Below, in pieces: positions 6,771 to 13,538 of a DNA stretch of 20,054 bases (within the stretch, counting starts at the first letter, position 1; each line of letters starts with the position of its first letter). Location: contig NZ_LSJY01000144.1 in assembly GCF_001556865.1 (NCBI RefSeq), positions 1 to 20,054 of the forward strand, given 5' to 3'. Made by a program: the position numbers and the translations under genes. This DNA comes from Sphingobium sp. CCH11-B1 (GTDB lineage Bacteria; Pseudomonadota; Alphaproteobacteria; Sphingomonadales; Sphingomonadaceae). Under the pieces are notes generated by a model, which ran no database searches, was not told the origin of the DNA, and was given only the letters and a program-made list of their open reading frames with translations.

Positions 6771-7232
6771 TCAGGCGGCGCGCAGGTCGCAGCCTTGGTA
6801 GAGGCCGAGATCGGCGGCCATCAGCGTGTCGATGCCGGACGCGAACCGGTCGAACGCTTCGTTCAGCTCGGCGACGGCGACCCGGTAGCTGGCCTCGCAG
6901 GGGTCGAAGTCCAGGGCGAGCATCAGCGGGATCAACCGGGCGGTCATCTCGGGAAAAACGGTGTGGACGATGAGCGCCTCGATCCGCCGTGCGACCAGGT
7001 TGAGCCGCGCCGCGAGGCCCAAGGGGGTCGCCAGCTCTCGCTCATACCAGGCGGTGGGCGCTACGACATCGGCGATGCGGGTCGAGGGCACCCGTCCATT
7101 GCCGATCGGGGCCTGGATGACGACGCAGCGTGGGCGTCGTGAAACCGCGACCTCGGCCAGCGGCACGAGGGCGCGATACTGGTAGGTCGAGGCGGTGCCG
7201 GGGATGCGGGACCTAGAGACGATGACGTCCAT
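6771..7232 (-). CDS. hypothetical protein, 153 aa
   Basis: ATG 7232-7230 is preceded by AAGGA at a spacing of seven bases. The product begins MDVIVSRSRIPGTASTYQYR and has a beta-rich N-terminal half, then a helical C-terminal half (LGLAARLNLVARRIEALIVH and VAVAELNEAFDRFASGIDTL). No signal peptide or membrane segment is seen and the family is unknown to me. It is the first gene after the 111-bp gap behind the PP-loop gene at 7344-8477, a gap that contains one copy of the polypurine leader motif (7318-7337), so it may have its own promoter. Confidence 0.75.
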   Translation of the reverse strand: MDVIVSRSRIPGTASTYQYRALVPLAEVAVSRRPRCVVIQAPIGNGRVPSTRIADVVAPTAWYERELATPLGLAARLNLVARRIEALIVHTVFPEMTARLIPLMLALDFDPCEASYRVAVAELNEAFDRFASGIDTLMAADLGLYQGCDLRAA

Positions 7233-7317
7233 TGGCTGTTCCTTGGATAGTAGAGGCAGGGATCTGCGCGTTCGGCAGCAGAGGGGACGTCCAGGCGAAA
7301 CTCGCCCGACGCATCTT

Positions 7318-7337
7318 CAACAGGAGCCCTCCCCTCC
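7318..7337 (-). promoter_or_regulatory. polypurine leader motif, shortened copy
   Basis: On the minus strand this reads GGAGGGGAGGG, five bases, then GTTG, about 85-105 bases upstream of the 7232 start. It resembles the motifs at 10318-10342, 13482-13508 and 17105-17131 but is shorter and farther from its gene. Confidence 0.3.
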
Positions 7338-7343
7338 GGCTCG

Positions 7344-8477
7344 CTACCGGAGCCGTTCCGCCTTCATGGCGAGGAGGTCTGCAAACCGCGCCTGGACAGC
7401 GGCCGCGTCGGGGAAATGGTCAGCGAGGCCGTGATGGGCGAGGATCGGCGCGCGCGCCTTGGCGATCAGCGCGGCCTCAGCCAGGCTCGGCAGCCGTGGT
7501 GGGCACCCCTTCACGTACCGCAATTCCGGAGGCATTGCCGCTTCGAGCGTCCGGCGCGCATGGGATCGCACTTTAACGCGGGCGACCTCGTGAAGATGTG
7601 CAGCCGACAGCAATTGGGGCGCAACATCGGCGAGCCATCGCTGGGGCTGAAAAGAAAAGGTCGAGTCCAGCTCGATCGCCACGAGATGGCGGTAGAGATC
7701 GAGATTGCCCGGCGCATCGGCGGAGGCAGCCAGATCGTGTACTGACGCAAGCACGCAGAAAGCGCAGGACAGGCGGGTCGTGCGGTAGCGGACATAGGCT
7801 TCGTGTAGCGGCAGGCTGTGGCGCTCATGGATCCCGAAGACGTCATCGGCGCTCCAATCGACGGCCGGATGCCAGGTGAGCATGTGTGTGCCGGCGGCAT
7901 TGCCCGGCTTTGCGAAGCGTTCATCGGTACGGGAGACCGGGGTGGCGCGGCGGCTTGGGCTTTCGTCGCGGCGCAGACCGATGACCGAAACGATGGTCTC
8001 ACCCCGGTAGCGGCGTGCCAGTTCGGGCCCAATCACCTGAACCTTCAGTTCTGACGTGCAGAACCGCAGTGATGCCGACGACCATGGGCCGATGAGATTA
8101 TAGGTCTCGAGCGCCTCGTAGCGACGCTTGCCGGCGAGAAAGCGTTGTTCCCAGCGTGCCACCATGTCGCCTGCCGACCGGCTGACCACCAACAAAGGCA
8201 ATCCCAGCCTCTCGGCGATCGCGGCAACCATAGACGGGGTCGAGCGCCATTCCGCCCGGCCGAGGTCCGCGTGGATCGCTATCCGCCGATCTCGCGGATG
8301 GCCCAGCGCGTCGAGCAGCGCGATCGCCGCATGGGCCGAGGCGGTGGAATCCTTACCGCCTGAGAGGTTGAAGGCGAACCAGGCACCGCGCCTGACAGCC
8401 GCTAGCACCGTGTCGTCGATAGCGGGCAAAGGATCGTAAGGCGCGGCGAGCAAGCCGCGCGCAAGAGCTGCGCCCAT
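7344..8477 (-). CDS. PP-loop ATPase, phosphoadenosine phosphosulfate reductase-like, 377 aa
   Basis: ATG 8477-8475 follows GAGGAG with seven bases of spacing. A canonical PP-loop SGGKDST is at residues 39-45, followed by IHADLGRAEW (68-77), RFCTSELK with C140 (138-145), GLRRDES (167-173), WHPAVDWSADDVF (202-214) and a CAFC pair (C238, C241). This order matches the PAPS-reductase/DndC-like branch of PP-loop proteins, which adenylate a substrate or handle activated sulfate; DndC takes part in phosphorothioate DNA modification. The rest of a dnd system (DndD/E partners, cysteine desulfurase) is not in the window, so I do not call it DndC. The C-terminal 120 residues are unrecognised. It precedes the 153-aa gene and follows the 170-aa gene by 45 bp. 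Family certain; substrate unknown. Confidence 0.9.
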   Translation of the reverse strand: MGAALARGLLAAPYDPLPAIDDTVLAAVRRGAWFAFNLSGGKDSTASAHAAIALLDALGHPRDRRIAIHADLGRAEWRSTPSMVAAIAERLGLPLLVVSRSAGDMVARWEQRFLAGKRRYEALETYNLIGPWSSASLRFCTSELKVQVIGPELARRYRGETIVSVIGLRRDESPSRRATPVSRTDERFAKPGNAAGTHMLTWHPAVDWSADDVFGIHERHSLPLHEAYVRYRTTRLSCAFCVLASVHDLAASADAPGNLDLYRHLVAIELDSTFSFQPQRWLADVAPQLLSAAHLHEVARVKVRSHARRTLEAAMPPELRYVKGCPPRLPSLAEAALIAKARAPILAHHGLADHFPDAAAVQARFADLLAMKAERLR

Positions 8478-8522
8478 GCGGAGTCTCCTCGGGTGCGGTG
8501 GATCGGCGCGACCGCGCGCCGG

Positions 8523-9035
8523 TCAGCGGTCGCCAGGCAGTCTGTTGTCGAAGAGAGGCTCTGCGCCTGGCTCCCATTCGCCCGGCAGCCAGATCCGGCC
8601 GTTATAGCTGATCCGCCCCACGGGCGTTTCGGCGATCAGGAGCAGAGCCTCCGGGAACATGGTGGCGCGCAGACCCGATCGGTCCCGGCGCTCGCAATAG
8701 AGGCCGGAGGCTTCCGCCCAGTTTGCTGCGGCAAGCTCTGGAAAGCCGCGCTGGATGACGCGAAAGGGCTTGCGCGAAGCAGCTCGCCGCCCGGCCCCGC
8801 CAATGATGCGGGCAATATGTCCGGCATAGACGGCAACCGTGGCCCAGTAAGCAGCGACAAATGCCTTGCGGCTGTCCCAGCTCGATCGGGCACGGCAGCG
8901 CGAATCGGCAGCCAGGTCGAGCAGCAGCACCGCGAGCAGAGCGCGGATATCGGCAGGCATAGCGAGGATGAGCCGCGCGGCGGGAAGGCCGAGGACCGGA
9001 TTGCGAACCTCGGCCCGGGAGGAGCGGTGGTTCAT
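8523..9035 (-). CDS. hypothetical protein, 170 aa
   Basis: I chose ATG 9035-9033 (MNHRSSRAEVRNPVLGLPAA), preceded by GTGAGAGG just after the stop of the upstream gene; the frame is open much farther upstream but there overlaps the DUF5983-like gene and has shadow composition. The protein has a hydrophobic helical stretch near 18-45 (LPAARLILAMPADIRALLAV) that may be a buried helix rather than a membrane segment, then an Arg-rich middle and an acidic, aromatic tail (YNGRIWLPGEWEPGAEPLF). No motif is recognised. The 11-bp gap to the upstream gene implies translational coupling. Confidence 0.7.
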   Translation of the reverse strand: MNHRSSRAEVRNPVLGLPAARLILAMPADIRALLAVLLLDLAADSRCRARSSWDSRKAFVAAYWATVAVYAGHIARIIGGAGRRAASRKPFRVIQRGFPELAAANWAEASGLYCERRDRSGLRATMFPEALLLIAETPVGRISYNGRIWLPGEWEPGAEPLFDNRLPGDR

Positions 9036-9046
9036 GGCGGCGCCTC

Positions 9047-9733
9047 TCACCACTCGAACGTTTCGAGACTGTCGACGCAATCCGCATCCCGATCGAGAAG
9101 CAGCCAACGACAGCCTTGTGCGCGCGCGAATTCGATGACGGCCCAAAGCTCGTTCGGTACCATTTGACGCTCCAGGCCATCGAGCGGATCGGTGAGGACG
9201 AACCAGCCATAACCGGCCTCTGCAACACCGAGAGGCCGGTTTTCGGGGAGCATGGGCGCCCATTGATCGAGGAGGTCGGCGGTCGAAGGCTGGATATGGC
9301 TAGTGCTGATCACGAGATGGTGTCCGACACGCAGGGCTTGAGATGTGTCGACCGCGGGCGCGTCGATGGAGATGCGCTCTGTCCAGAGATATTCCTCTTC
9401 GTGCGCGTCGAAGTAGATCGAACTTGCGGCTTCGTCGGAGAGCCTCGAGGGATCGCGCCCGTCACGAAGCTCCGGCCACCATTCGCGGCAGAATGAGGCG
9501 ACCTCGACCATGAGCGCCTCGCGGGTGAAGGCGGCGTAGAGATCACCTCCATGACGATGGTCGATGAACGCGACGTGGATGTCGACCGGCCAGGGAACAA
9601 CGTGATCTTGCACGAGCCGCTCGATCTGCGCCAATTCGGCGCAGAGACTATGGGCCGTCGGGGCAGCGTCGGCGATGACCGTGCGTGCTCGCGCCAGCAG
9701 GCGCGCGAAATCGTCCCTTGTCATATGGGTCAT
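9047..9733 (-). CDS. DUF5983-like protein, 228 aa
   Basis: The start is ATG 9733-9731 (MTHMTRDDFARLLARARTVI), seven bases after GGAG; the much longer open frame upstream is a shadow of the next gene. The C-terminal half, from about residue 140, matches my memory of DUF5983: HLVISTSHIQPSTADLLDQW, then GYGWFV, VIEFARAQGCRWLLLDRDAD and the ending SLETFEW. That domain is common on plasmids and has no known function. The N-terminal half, with HVAFIDHRHGGDLYAAF, is unrecognised. It is 55 bp downstream of the HTH protein and 11 bp upstream of the 170-aa gene. Confidence 0.75.
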   Translation of the reverse strand: MTHMTRDDFARLLARARTVIADAAPTAHSLCAELAQIERLVQDHVVPWPVDIHVAFIDHRHGGDLYAAFTREALMVEVASFCREWWPELRDGRDPSRLSDEAASSIYFDAHEEEYLWTERISIDAPAVDTSQALRVGHHLVISTSHIQPSTADLLDQWAPMLPENRPLGVAEAGYGWFVLTDPLDGLERQMVPNELWAVIEFARAQGCRWLLLDRDADCVDSLETFEW

Positions 9734-9788
9734 GGATTGTCTCCTTGGGGATGTGCCGGGTGAGCGAATGGGCAGCCCGAGCGTCCGA

Positions 9789-10283
9789 TCAGGCCCGGTC
9801 AAGCGCCTGGGCGATGGCAGCGAGTGCGTCGGCGATATGCTGCTCGACCTCGTGCGTGGAGATGCCGAGACGGGCCGCGATCGCAGTGAAATCCTCGTCG
9901 CCGAGCAAATCCGCCAGGAGAACCTGACGAGTGATTCCCGGCAGCGCGGCGACCGCGCGGGCGTATCGGTCAGCCGGCGCAGCGCCGACGTCGGCAAGAC
10001 CGGCCGCATCCACGCGGACCCATGCCCGCACCCAGTAGCCGTCGCCATCGCGCTGGACGGTCTGCTCGTCCGGGTCGATCCGTAGGATATGAGCGTTTGG
10101 CCAGCGTTCGCGGGCGGCAGCCACAATCGGCAGAACCGCCGTGTCGGGCGCAAGGAAGGCATCGATCCGCGCGGCGAGTTCGTAGCTCGTCCGACGCCGA
10201 TCGCGTCGGAGGCTGAAGCAGGGATGATCGTTGAAGAAGTCGAGCGCCTCGACAAGGAGGGCGCGGGCGTCATGGTCGGACAT
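9789..10283 (-). CDS. protein with C-terminal sigma-region-4-like helix-turn-helix, 164 aa
   Basis: ATG 10283-10281 (MSDHDARALLVEALDFFNDH) is eight bases after GGAG; a second ATG two codons later is weaker. The C-terminal region, residues about 113-160, reads LPGITRQVLLADLLGDEDFT, then AIAARLGISTHEVEQHIADA, the pattern of sigma-70 region 4 or sigma-factor-like helix-turn-helix domains (LP...R...L......T.IA..LGIS...V..H...AL). The N-terminal 110 residues are unrecognised and lack a sigma region 2, so it is not a standard ECF sigma factor. It may regulate the cluster. Its leader carries the polypurine motif shared with the DUF932 gene. Confidence 0.75.
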   Translation of the reverse strand: MSDHDARALLVEALDFFNDHPCFSLRRDRRRTSYELAARIDAFLAPDTAVLPIVAAARERWPNAHILRIDPDEQTVQRDGDGYWVRAWVRVDAAGLADVGAAPADRYARAVAALPGITRQVLLADLLGDEDFTAIAARLGISTHEVEQHIADALAAIAQALDRA

Positions 10284-10317
10284 GGTGGGTTCTCCGTCGG
10301 GCCGATCCCTGACCGGC

Positions 10318-10342
10318 AACCCATTCCCGCCCCCTTCCCTCC
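10318..10342 (-). promoter_or_regulatory. polypurine leader motif upstream of the HTH gene
   Basis: The minus strand reads GGAGGGAAGGGGGCGGG, then six bases before GTTG, then CCGGTC and a GGATCGGCCC-like segment before the Shine-Dalgarno. The first 17 bases match the DUF932 leader at 16 of 17 positions and the downstream blocks recur in the same order. It lies about 35-60 bases upstream of the start codon. Confidence 0.5.
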
Positions 10343-10359
10343 GACTGCCTCGATTTGCC

Positions 10360-11232
10360 TCAGGCTGCGCGGGCAAGCAGCGGGAGCGCCGTGACGTCTC
10401 CGGCGGACGTGACGCGATCGAGAACCGGATAGGGCATGCTCGGCACCGCCCGCGCCGCAATCCGCGCCGCTTTGGTAAGCGGGAACAGATAGACATGGTT
10501 GCCTGGGTGCTTTTGACGGCGCAGGAAGCCGGAGCGTTCTAGATCGGCGAGCCAGTGCGCTCCGGTTTCGCCCAAAAAACGGGCCCGGGCACCGGCCGCT
10601 ACCAACTGTTCGGCGGCATAGCGCTGGCCGCATTCGTCGTTACGGATCTTGGAAATGGCGCGGCTGGAGATCGGCTGGCCGTTTGGCATGATGAGATCGA
10701 TGCGCGCCGAAGACCGTCCGGTATAGCGGCTGCCCATCACGCTATAGAGCGTGCCGACATGGCCGGGCATGAACACCTGGCCTTGCTCGTCGGTGCGGCG
10801 GATAGGATCGGCATAGGAGATGACCGACACGATCTCCGGCTTCTCGCGGCGTAGCAGTTTGAAGGCCCGCGAGAGCATCCAGGTTTCGGCGTTGCCGCCG
10901 GTGTCGTCGAGCAGCACGAGGCGTCCGAGGTCGCAGGCGCTGCGCGGATCGGAAAGTCCAGCCGATTTGGGGACGCTGGCATTGTTGACCGGGTGGGCGA
11001 AGACGCAAACACCGACCAGATCGGATCGCCCGCCGGCGCCGTTCCGGAAGAGACCGACCGACAGGCGCGTGACCGGCATCGAGGCGGCATAATGATGCTG
11101 GCGGACAAAGGGGGCGGCTTGCTTGACGGTATCGATGATATCCACCGCGAAGCGCCGCGGATCGATCTCGGTGGCGCCGGGCACCCAGTGGCAGCGCCGA
11201 TCGCGCCAACGCTGGCTCCTCGTGGTGAGCAT
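10360..11232 (-). CDS. Mom-family adenine-modification-like protein, 290 aa
   Basis: I start at ATG 11232-11230 (MLTTRSQRWR), nine bases after GGAG; a TTG three codons earlier is less likely. The sequence has the pattern I associate with Mom-related GNAT-fold proteins: FVRQHHYAASMPVTRLSVGL (42-61), VGVCVFAHPVNN (73-84), DLGRLVLLDDTGGNAETWML (101-120), VSYADP-like VISYADP (137-143), MPGHVGTLYSVMGSRYTGR (155-173) and HPGNHVYLF (242-250). Phage Mu Mom converts adenine in DNA to N6-methylcarbamoyl-adenine and shields DNA from restriction. Whether this homolog does the same is inferred. It is 74 bp downstream of a 68-aa gene, across an inverted repeat, and 77 bp upstream of the HTH gene. Confidence 0.8.
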   Translation of the reverse strand: MLTTRSQRWRDRRCHWVPGATEIDPRRFAVDIIDTVKQAAPFVRQHHYAASMPVTRLSVGLFRNGAGGRSDLVGVCVFAHPVNNASVPKSAGLSDPRSACDLGRLVLLDDTGGNAETWMLSRAFKLLRREKPEIVSVISYADPIRRTDEQGQVFMPGHVGTLYSVMGSRYTGRSSARIDLIMPNGQPISSRAISKIRNDECGQRYAAEQLVAAGARARFLGETGAHWLADLERSGFLRRQKHPGNHVYLFPLTKAARIAARAVPSMPYPVLDRVTSAGDVTALPLLARAA

Positions 11233-11260
11233 GAGCGGCAACTCCGGTTGCGGCCGCGAC

Positions 11261-11294
11261 TTCTCCCGCCATGCCGCAATCGGCGGCGGGAGAA
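11261..11294 (-). promoter_or_regulatory. 10-bp inverted repeat ahead of the Mom-like gene
   Basis: TTCTCCCGCC at 11261-11270 is the perfect inverse of GGCGGGAGAA at 11285-11294, separated by 14 bases. It occupies most of the gap between the 68-aa gene's stop (11306) and the Mom-like start (11232). There is no T run after it on the minus strand, so it is not a typical terminator. It could be an operator or an RNA hairpin acting on mom-like expression. Confidence 0.5.
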
Positions 11295-11305
11295 AGCCGG
11301 GCAGG

Positions 11306-11512
11306 CTATTGTGCGATCACGCGGCGCGTAAGGTCGGGGATGCGCGCATTGTCGTAGGGACTGGAGACCGACATCTCGATCGCGTCGCGTTGGGCGCGAT
11401 ACCAGTCGGTCGCTTCGACCGTGTAAGTCTCGGTGGCGTAGGGCTCGCCGCCGGTGGAGAATTCAACGGTGACGGTGAAGGTCTGCATTTCGACCTGGGC
11501 GGATGCGTGCAT
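11306..11512 (-). CDS. hypothetical protein, 68 aa
   Basis: ATG 11512-11510 (MHASAQVEMQTFTVTVEFST) follows AAAGGAT at a spacing of six bases; the open frame farther upstream runs through a terminator-like hairpin and is not used. The protein is beta-rich at the N-terminus (TFTVTVEFSTGGEPYATETY) and ends in a short helix, DLTRRVIAQ. There are no membrane or signal features and no family is recognised. It lies between the zinc-ribbon protein and the Mom-like protein. Such small ORFs ahead of mom can be regulatory (Com in phage Mu), but this one has no zinc-finger cysteines and I see no similarity to Com. Confidence 0.7.
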   Translation of the reverse strand: MHASAQVEMQTFTVTVEFSTGGEPYATETYTVEATDWYRAQRDAIEMSVSSPYDNARIPDLTRRVIAQ

Positions 11513-11532
11513 GGTCAGATCCTTTCGATAAG

Positions 11533-11566
11533 AAAAGGACGGCTCCGACCTGGGTCGAAGCCGCCT
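11533..11566 (-). terminator. probable rho-independent terminator or attenuator
   Basis: On the minus strand GGCGGCTTCGAC pairs with GTCGGAGCCGTCC around a CCAG loop, with about two wobble pairs, and is followed by TTTTC. It lies 48 bases after the zinc-ribbon gene and just before the Shine-Dalgarno of the 68-aa gene, so it would reduce rather than abolish read-through if leaky. Confidence 0.6.
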
Positions 11567-11613
11567 TGGGATGAGCGGGTATTGAGGGCCGGCCCGGTGG
11601 TCGGACCGGATGG

Positions 11614-12231
11614 TCAGGCGGCTGCGACGCTTCGCCATCGGGTGGCGGCTTCATCAGCCGACAGCAGGCCATGACTTTCTGTGCAGAAGCGCTGGAACTC
11701 TGCGTCCCAGGCAAGGGACGTGGTTTCCAGCGCCTGGATCACGTCCCACAGGAAAGCGGTGGCCGAGCCCGGTTCGGCGACCGGAACCCAGAGGGCGAGG
11801 TTGTTGCTATCTGCGCCGCACCGCTCGCAGGTCTGGCTGTCATAGGTTGCGAGCAGCGACCATATCTGGGCGACCTCGTCCCATATGGCGTTCGCGTCCC
11901 GGCAAATGTCCGCGCTGCCGCAATGGCGACAGCGCGGCATGACCGGAGCCGGTACCGGCCCGACCGATTGCGTCCCGGTCGTCGGCGGCGGACATTCACC
12001 CTCGGCGAAACCAGGCGGCAGCGCCAGAGCGGCGGCGATATAGGCACTATCCACACCGGGCCAGATGCCGGTCAGGTAAGTTGCCCCGCTATTCTCATAG
12101 TCCTCCTTCTGGTCGGTCCAGTCCTCGTCCGCGATGGCAAGCCGGCAGGCATCTTCGGGGGTGGCCGCCTCATAGGTCCGGTGCCTGAAAACCGGCAGCC
12201 GATAGGTGCTTTCGATTGTGAAGCTCAGCAT
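11614..12231 (-). CDS. zinc-ribbon protein with FQxFC C-terminal module, 205 aa
   Basis: ATG 12231-12229 (MLSFTIESTYRLPVFRHRTY) follows GGAG by six bases, ten bases after the DUF932 stop. The N-terminal 60 residues resemble plasmid DpnD/PcfM-type modules (RHRTYEAATPEDACRLAIAD then EDWTDQKEDYENSGATYLTG), tentatively. A four-cysteine zinc ribbon follows: C101-x2-C104 (CRHCGS) and C135-x2-C138 (CERCGA). The C-terminal 47 residues (FLWDVIQALETT onward, with EFQRFC and LLSADEAATRW) match the C-terminus of the 104-aa protein encoded at 14563-14877. Function unknown; it may bind zinc and a partner through the shared tail. Confidence 0.8.
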   Translation of the reverse strand: MLSFTIESTYRLPVFRHRTYEAATPEDACRLAIADEDWTDQKEDYENSGATYLTGIWPGVDSAYIAAALALPPGFAEGECPPPTTGTQSVGPVPAPVMPRCRHCGSADICRDANAIWDEVAQIWSLLATYDSQTCERCGADSNNLALWVPVAEPGSATAFLWDVIQALETTSLAWDAEFQRFCTESHGLLSADEAATRWRSVAAA

Positions 12232-12241
12232 GGTCTGCTCC

Positions 12242-13438
12242 TCAGTTCGCCTTGGCGAAGAGCTTGCGCGCCTTGCCCTCGATTTCGAGCCGTGTGTCCT
12301 GGTTCGACTTGGTGCGAGCGTGCGCGGTGATTCCCTGCACGAAATCGAACAGACTGGTCGGCGGATGACCTTCTTCGGCGATGACCGACTGGATGATCTT
12401 CGCGGTGTCGGTCTTGGAGAAGCCGTTCTTGCGCAGGAACGAGTCGCGATCCTCGTCGGACCGTGCGACGATGCGGCCGCGCGCAGTCTTGATGCCTTCG
12501 ATGAAGCTCATGGCCGAGGAATCGGCGAAGGTCTCAAGCGCGGGCGCCGCTTCATGGGCGAAGCGGTTCGCGGCGAATTTCGAATGGCGGATCGAGATTT
12601 CCTCGAAATTTTCAACGCCCCAAAGGTTGCGGTTCATGCAGACCGCGCGGAGATAAAAAGTCGCAATTCCCAACGACTTGGAGCCGACCTCCGAGTTCCA
12701 GCAATAGAAGCCGCGGAAAAAGAGATCGGGTTCGCCGTTCGGCAGCTTGCCGGCTTCGATCGGATGCGTGTCGTCGACCAAAAACAGGAAAACGTCGCGA
12801 TCCGAGGCATAGAGGGTCGTTGTCTCGCGCGTGACATCGACATAGGGGTTGTAGCGCATCGACCGCCAGTCGAGCACGCCCGGAACCTTCCAGCGCGTAT
12901 CGGAGACGCCGTTGCCGGCGATCTTCATGACGGCCGCGACCAGTTCATGGTCCCAGATGCGTCCATAATCGGGTCCGGTGACGGCACGCAGTTCGGAGCG
13001 GCCATCATGGGTCTTGAGGAGCTTTACCTGCTCGCCGCGGTGCGACAGCAGGCCGTGCTGGAGATTGATACCGGCGAGCGCCGCGGGCAGACCCCGCAAA
13101 TAGGAGGCAGGAGCGCCGACGAGGCTCGACAATTGGCCGAACGACCAGTTGGTGGGTGCGATCGGTTCGGCTTCGCCGGGGACGATGAGGCTGAGGCGTT
13201 CGGCATTGTCCATGCTTGCCTCGACGCGGACATCGCGGCTTTCGACGATACGTGTGCGGGCGCAGTCGGCGCGACGGCGTACATTCTCATAGAGATCGTC
13301 GAGGGACAGGAATTTCTCGTCGTCGGGGCGCGAATACCATTCGGATGAAACCCGTCCGATGTTGCGACCGCGGGATAGGTCGACCTTGTAGGCGCCAGAA
13401 ACCTGAGGCGCGTCGATATGCTGGGCGAGCGTTGCCAT
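12242..13438 (-). CDS. DUF932 family protein, 398 aa
   Basis: ATG 13438-13436 (MATLAQHIDAPQVSGAYKVD) is seven bases after AGGAG; the open frame upstream is an extension through the leader. Segments typical of DUF932 proteins of alphaproteobacterial plasmids are present: NWSFGQLSSLVGAPASYLRG, LRAVTGPDYGRIWDHELV, TTTLYASDRDVFLFLVDD, FYCWNSEVGSKSLGIATFYL and FEEISIRHSKFAANRFAHEA. The family is widespread on phages and plasmids and its role is not established. Its length is normal and no defects are seen. The leader carries the polypurine motif at 13482-13508, and its stop is ten bases before the zinc-ribbon gene. Confidence 0.9.
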   Translation of the reverse strand: MATLAQHIDAPQVSGAYKVDLSRGRNIGRVSSEWYSRPDDEKFLSLDDLYENVRRRADCARTRIVESRDVRVEASMDNAERLSLIVPGEAEPIAPTNWSFGQLSSLVGAPASYLRGLPAALAGINLQHGLLSHRGEQVKLLKTHDGRSELRAVTGPDYGRIWDHELVAAVMKIAGNGVSDTRWKVPGVLDWRSMRYNPYVDVTRETTTLYASDRDVFLFLVDDTHPIEAGKLPNGEPDLFFRGFYCWNSEVGSKSLGIATFYLRAVCMNRNLWGVENFEEISIRHSKFAANRFAHEAAPALETFADSSAMSFIEGIKTARGRIVARSDEDRDSFLRKNGFSKTDTAKIIQSVIAEEGHPPTSLFDFVQGITAHARTKSNQDTRLEIEGKARKLFAKAN

Positions 13439-13481
13439 GGGACATCTCCTGGTTGGAACGGCCCGATCCGCTTCGGACCGG

Positions 13482-13508
13482 CCAACTCTCCCCCACCCCC
13501 TTCCCTCC
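13482..13508 (-). promoter_or_regulatory. polypurine leader motif upstream of the DUF932 gene
   Basis: The minus strand reads GGAGGGAAGGGGGTGGG, six bases, then GTTGG, followed by CCGGTC and GGATCGGGCC before the Shine-Dalgarno. It is nearly the same as the leader of the HTH gene (10318-10342), about 45-70 bases upstream of the start codon. Confidence 0.5.
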
Positions 13509-13538
13509 ATCCCGGCACGCACAACCGCAGAATAGAGC

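Noticed and set aside
7344..8477. DndC of a phosphorothioation (dnd) operon
   Set aside because: The PP-loop and Cys motifs are compatible, but no DndB, DndD, DndE or cysteine desulfurase gene is in the window, so only the broader family is called.
9047..10633. 528-codon frame treated as one large protein
   Set aside because: The upstream 300 codons are antisense-like Arg/Pro-rich shadow of the HTH and Mom-like genes; a strong Shine-Dalgarno and ATG at 9733 mark the real start.
12206..13348. Plus-strand open frame of 380 codons antisense to the DUF932 gene
   Set aside because: The minus strand has a recognisable family, a good Shine-Dalgarno and matching length; the plus frame has no ribosome site or motif and is a high-GC shadow.
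13468..13485. Possible hairpin CGATCCGCTTCGGACCGG in the DUF932 leader as a terminator
   Set aside because: The stem is short and imperfect and no T run follows on either strand.
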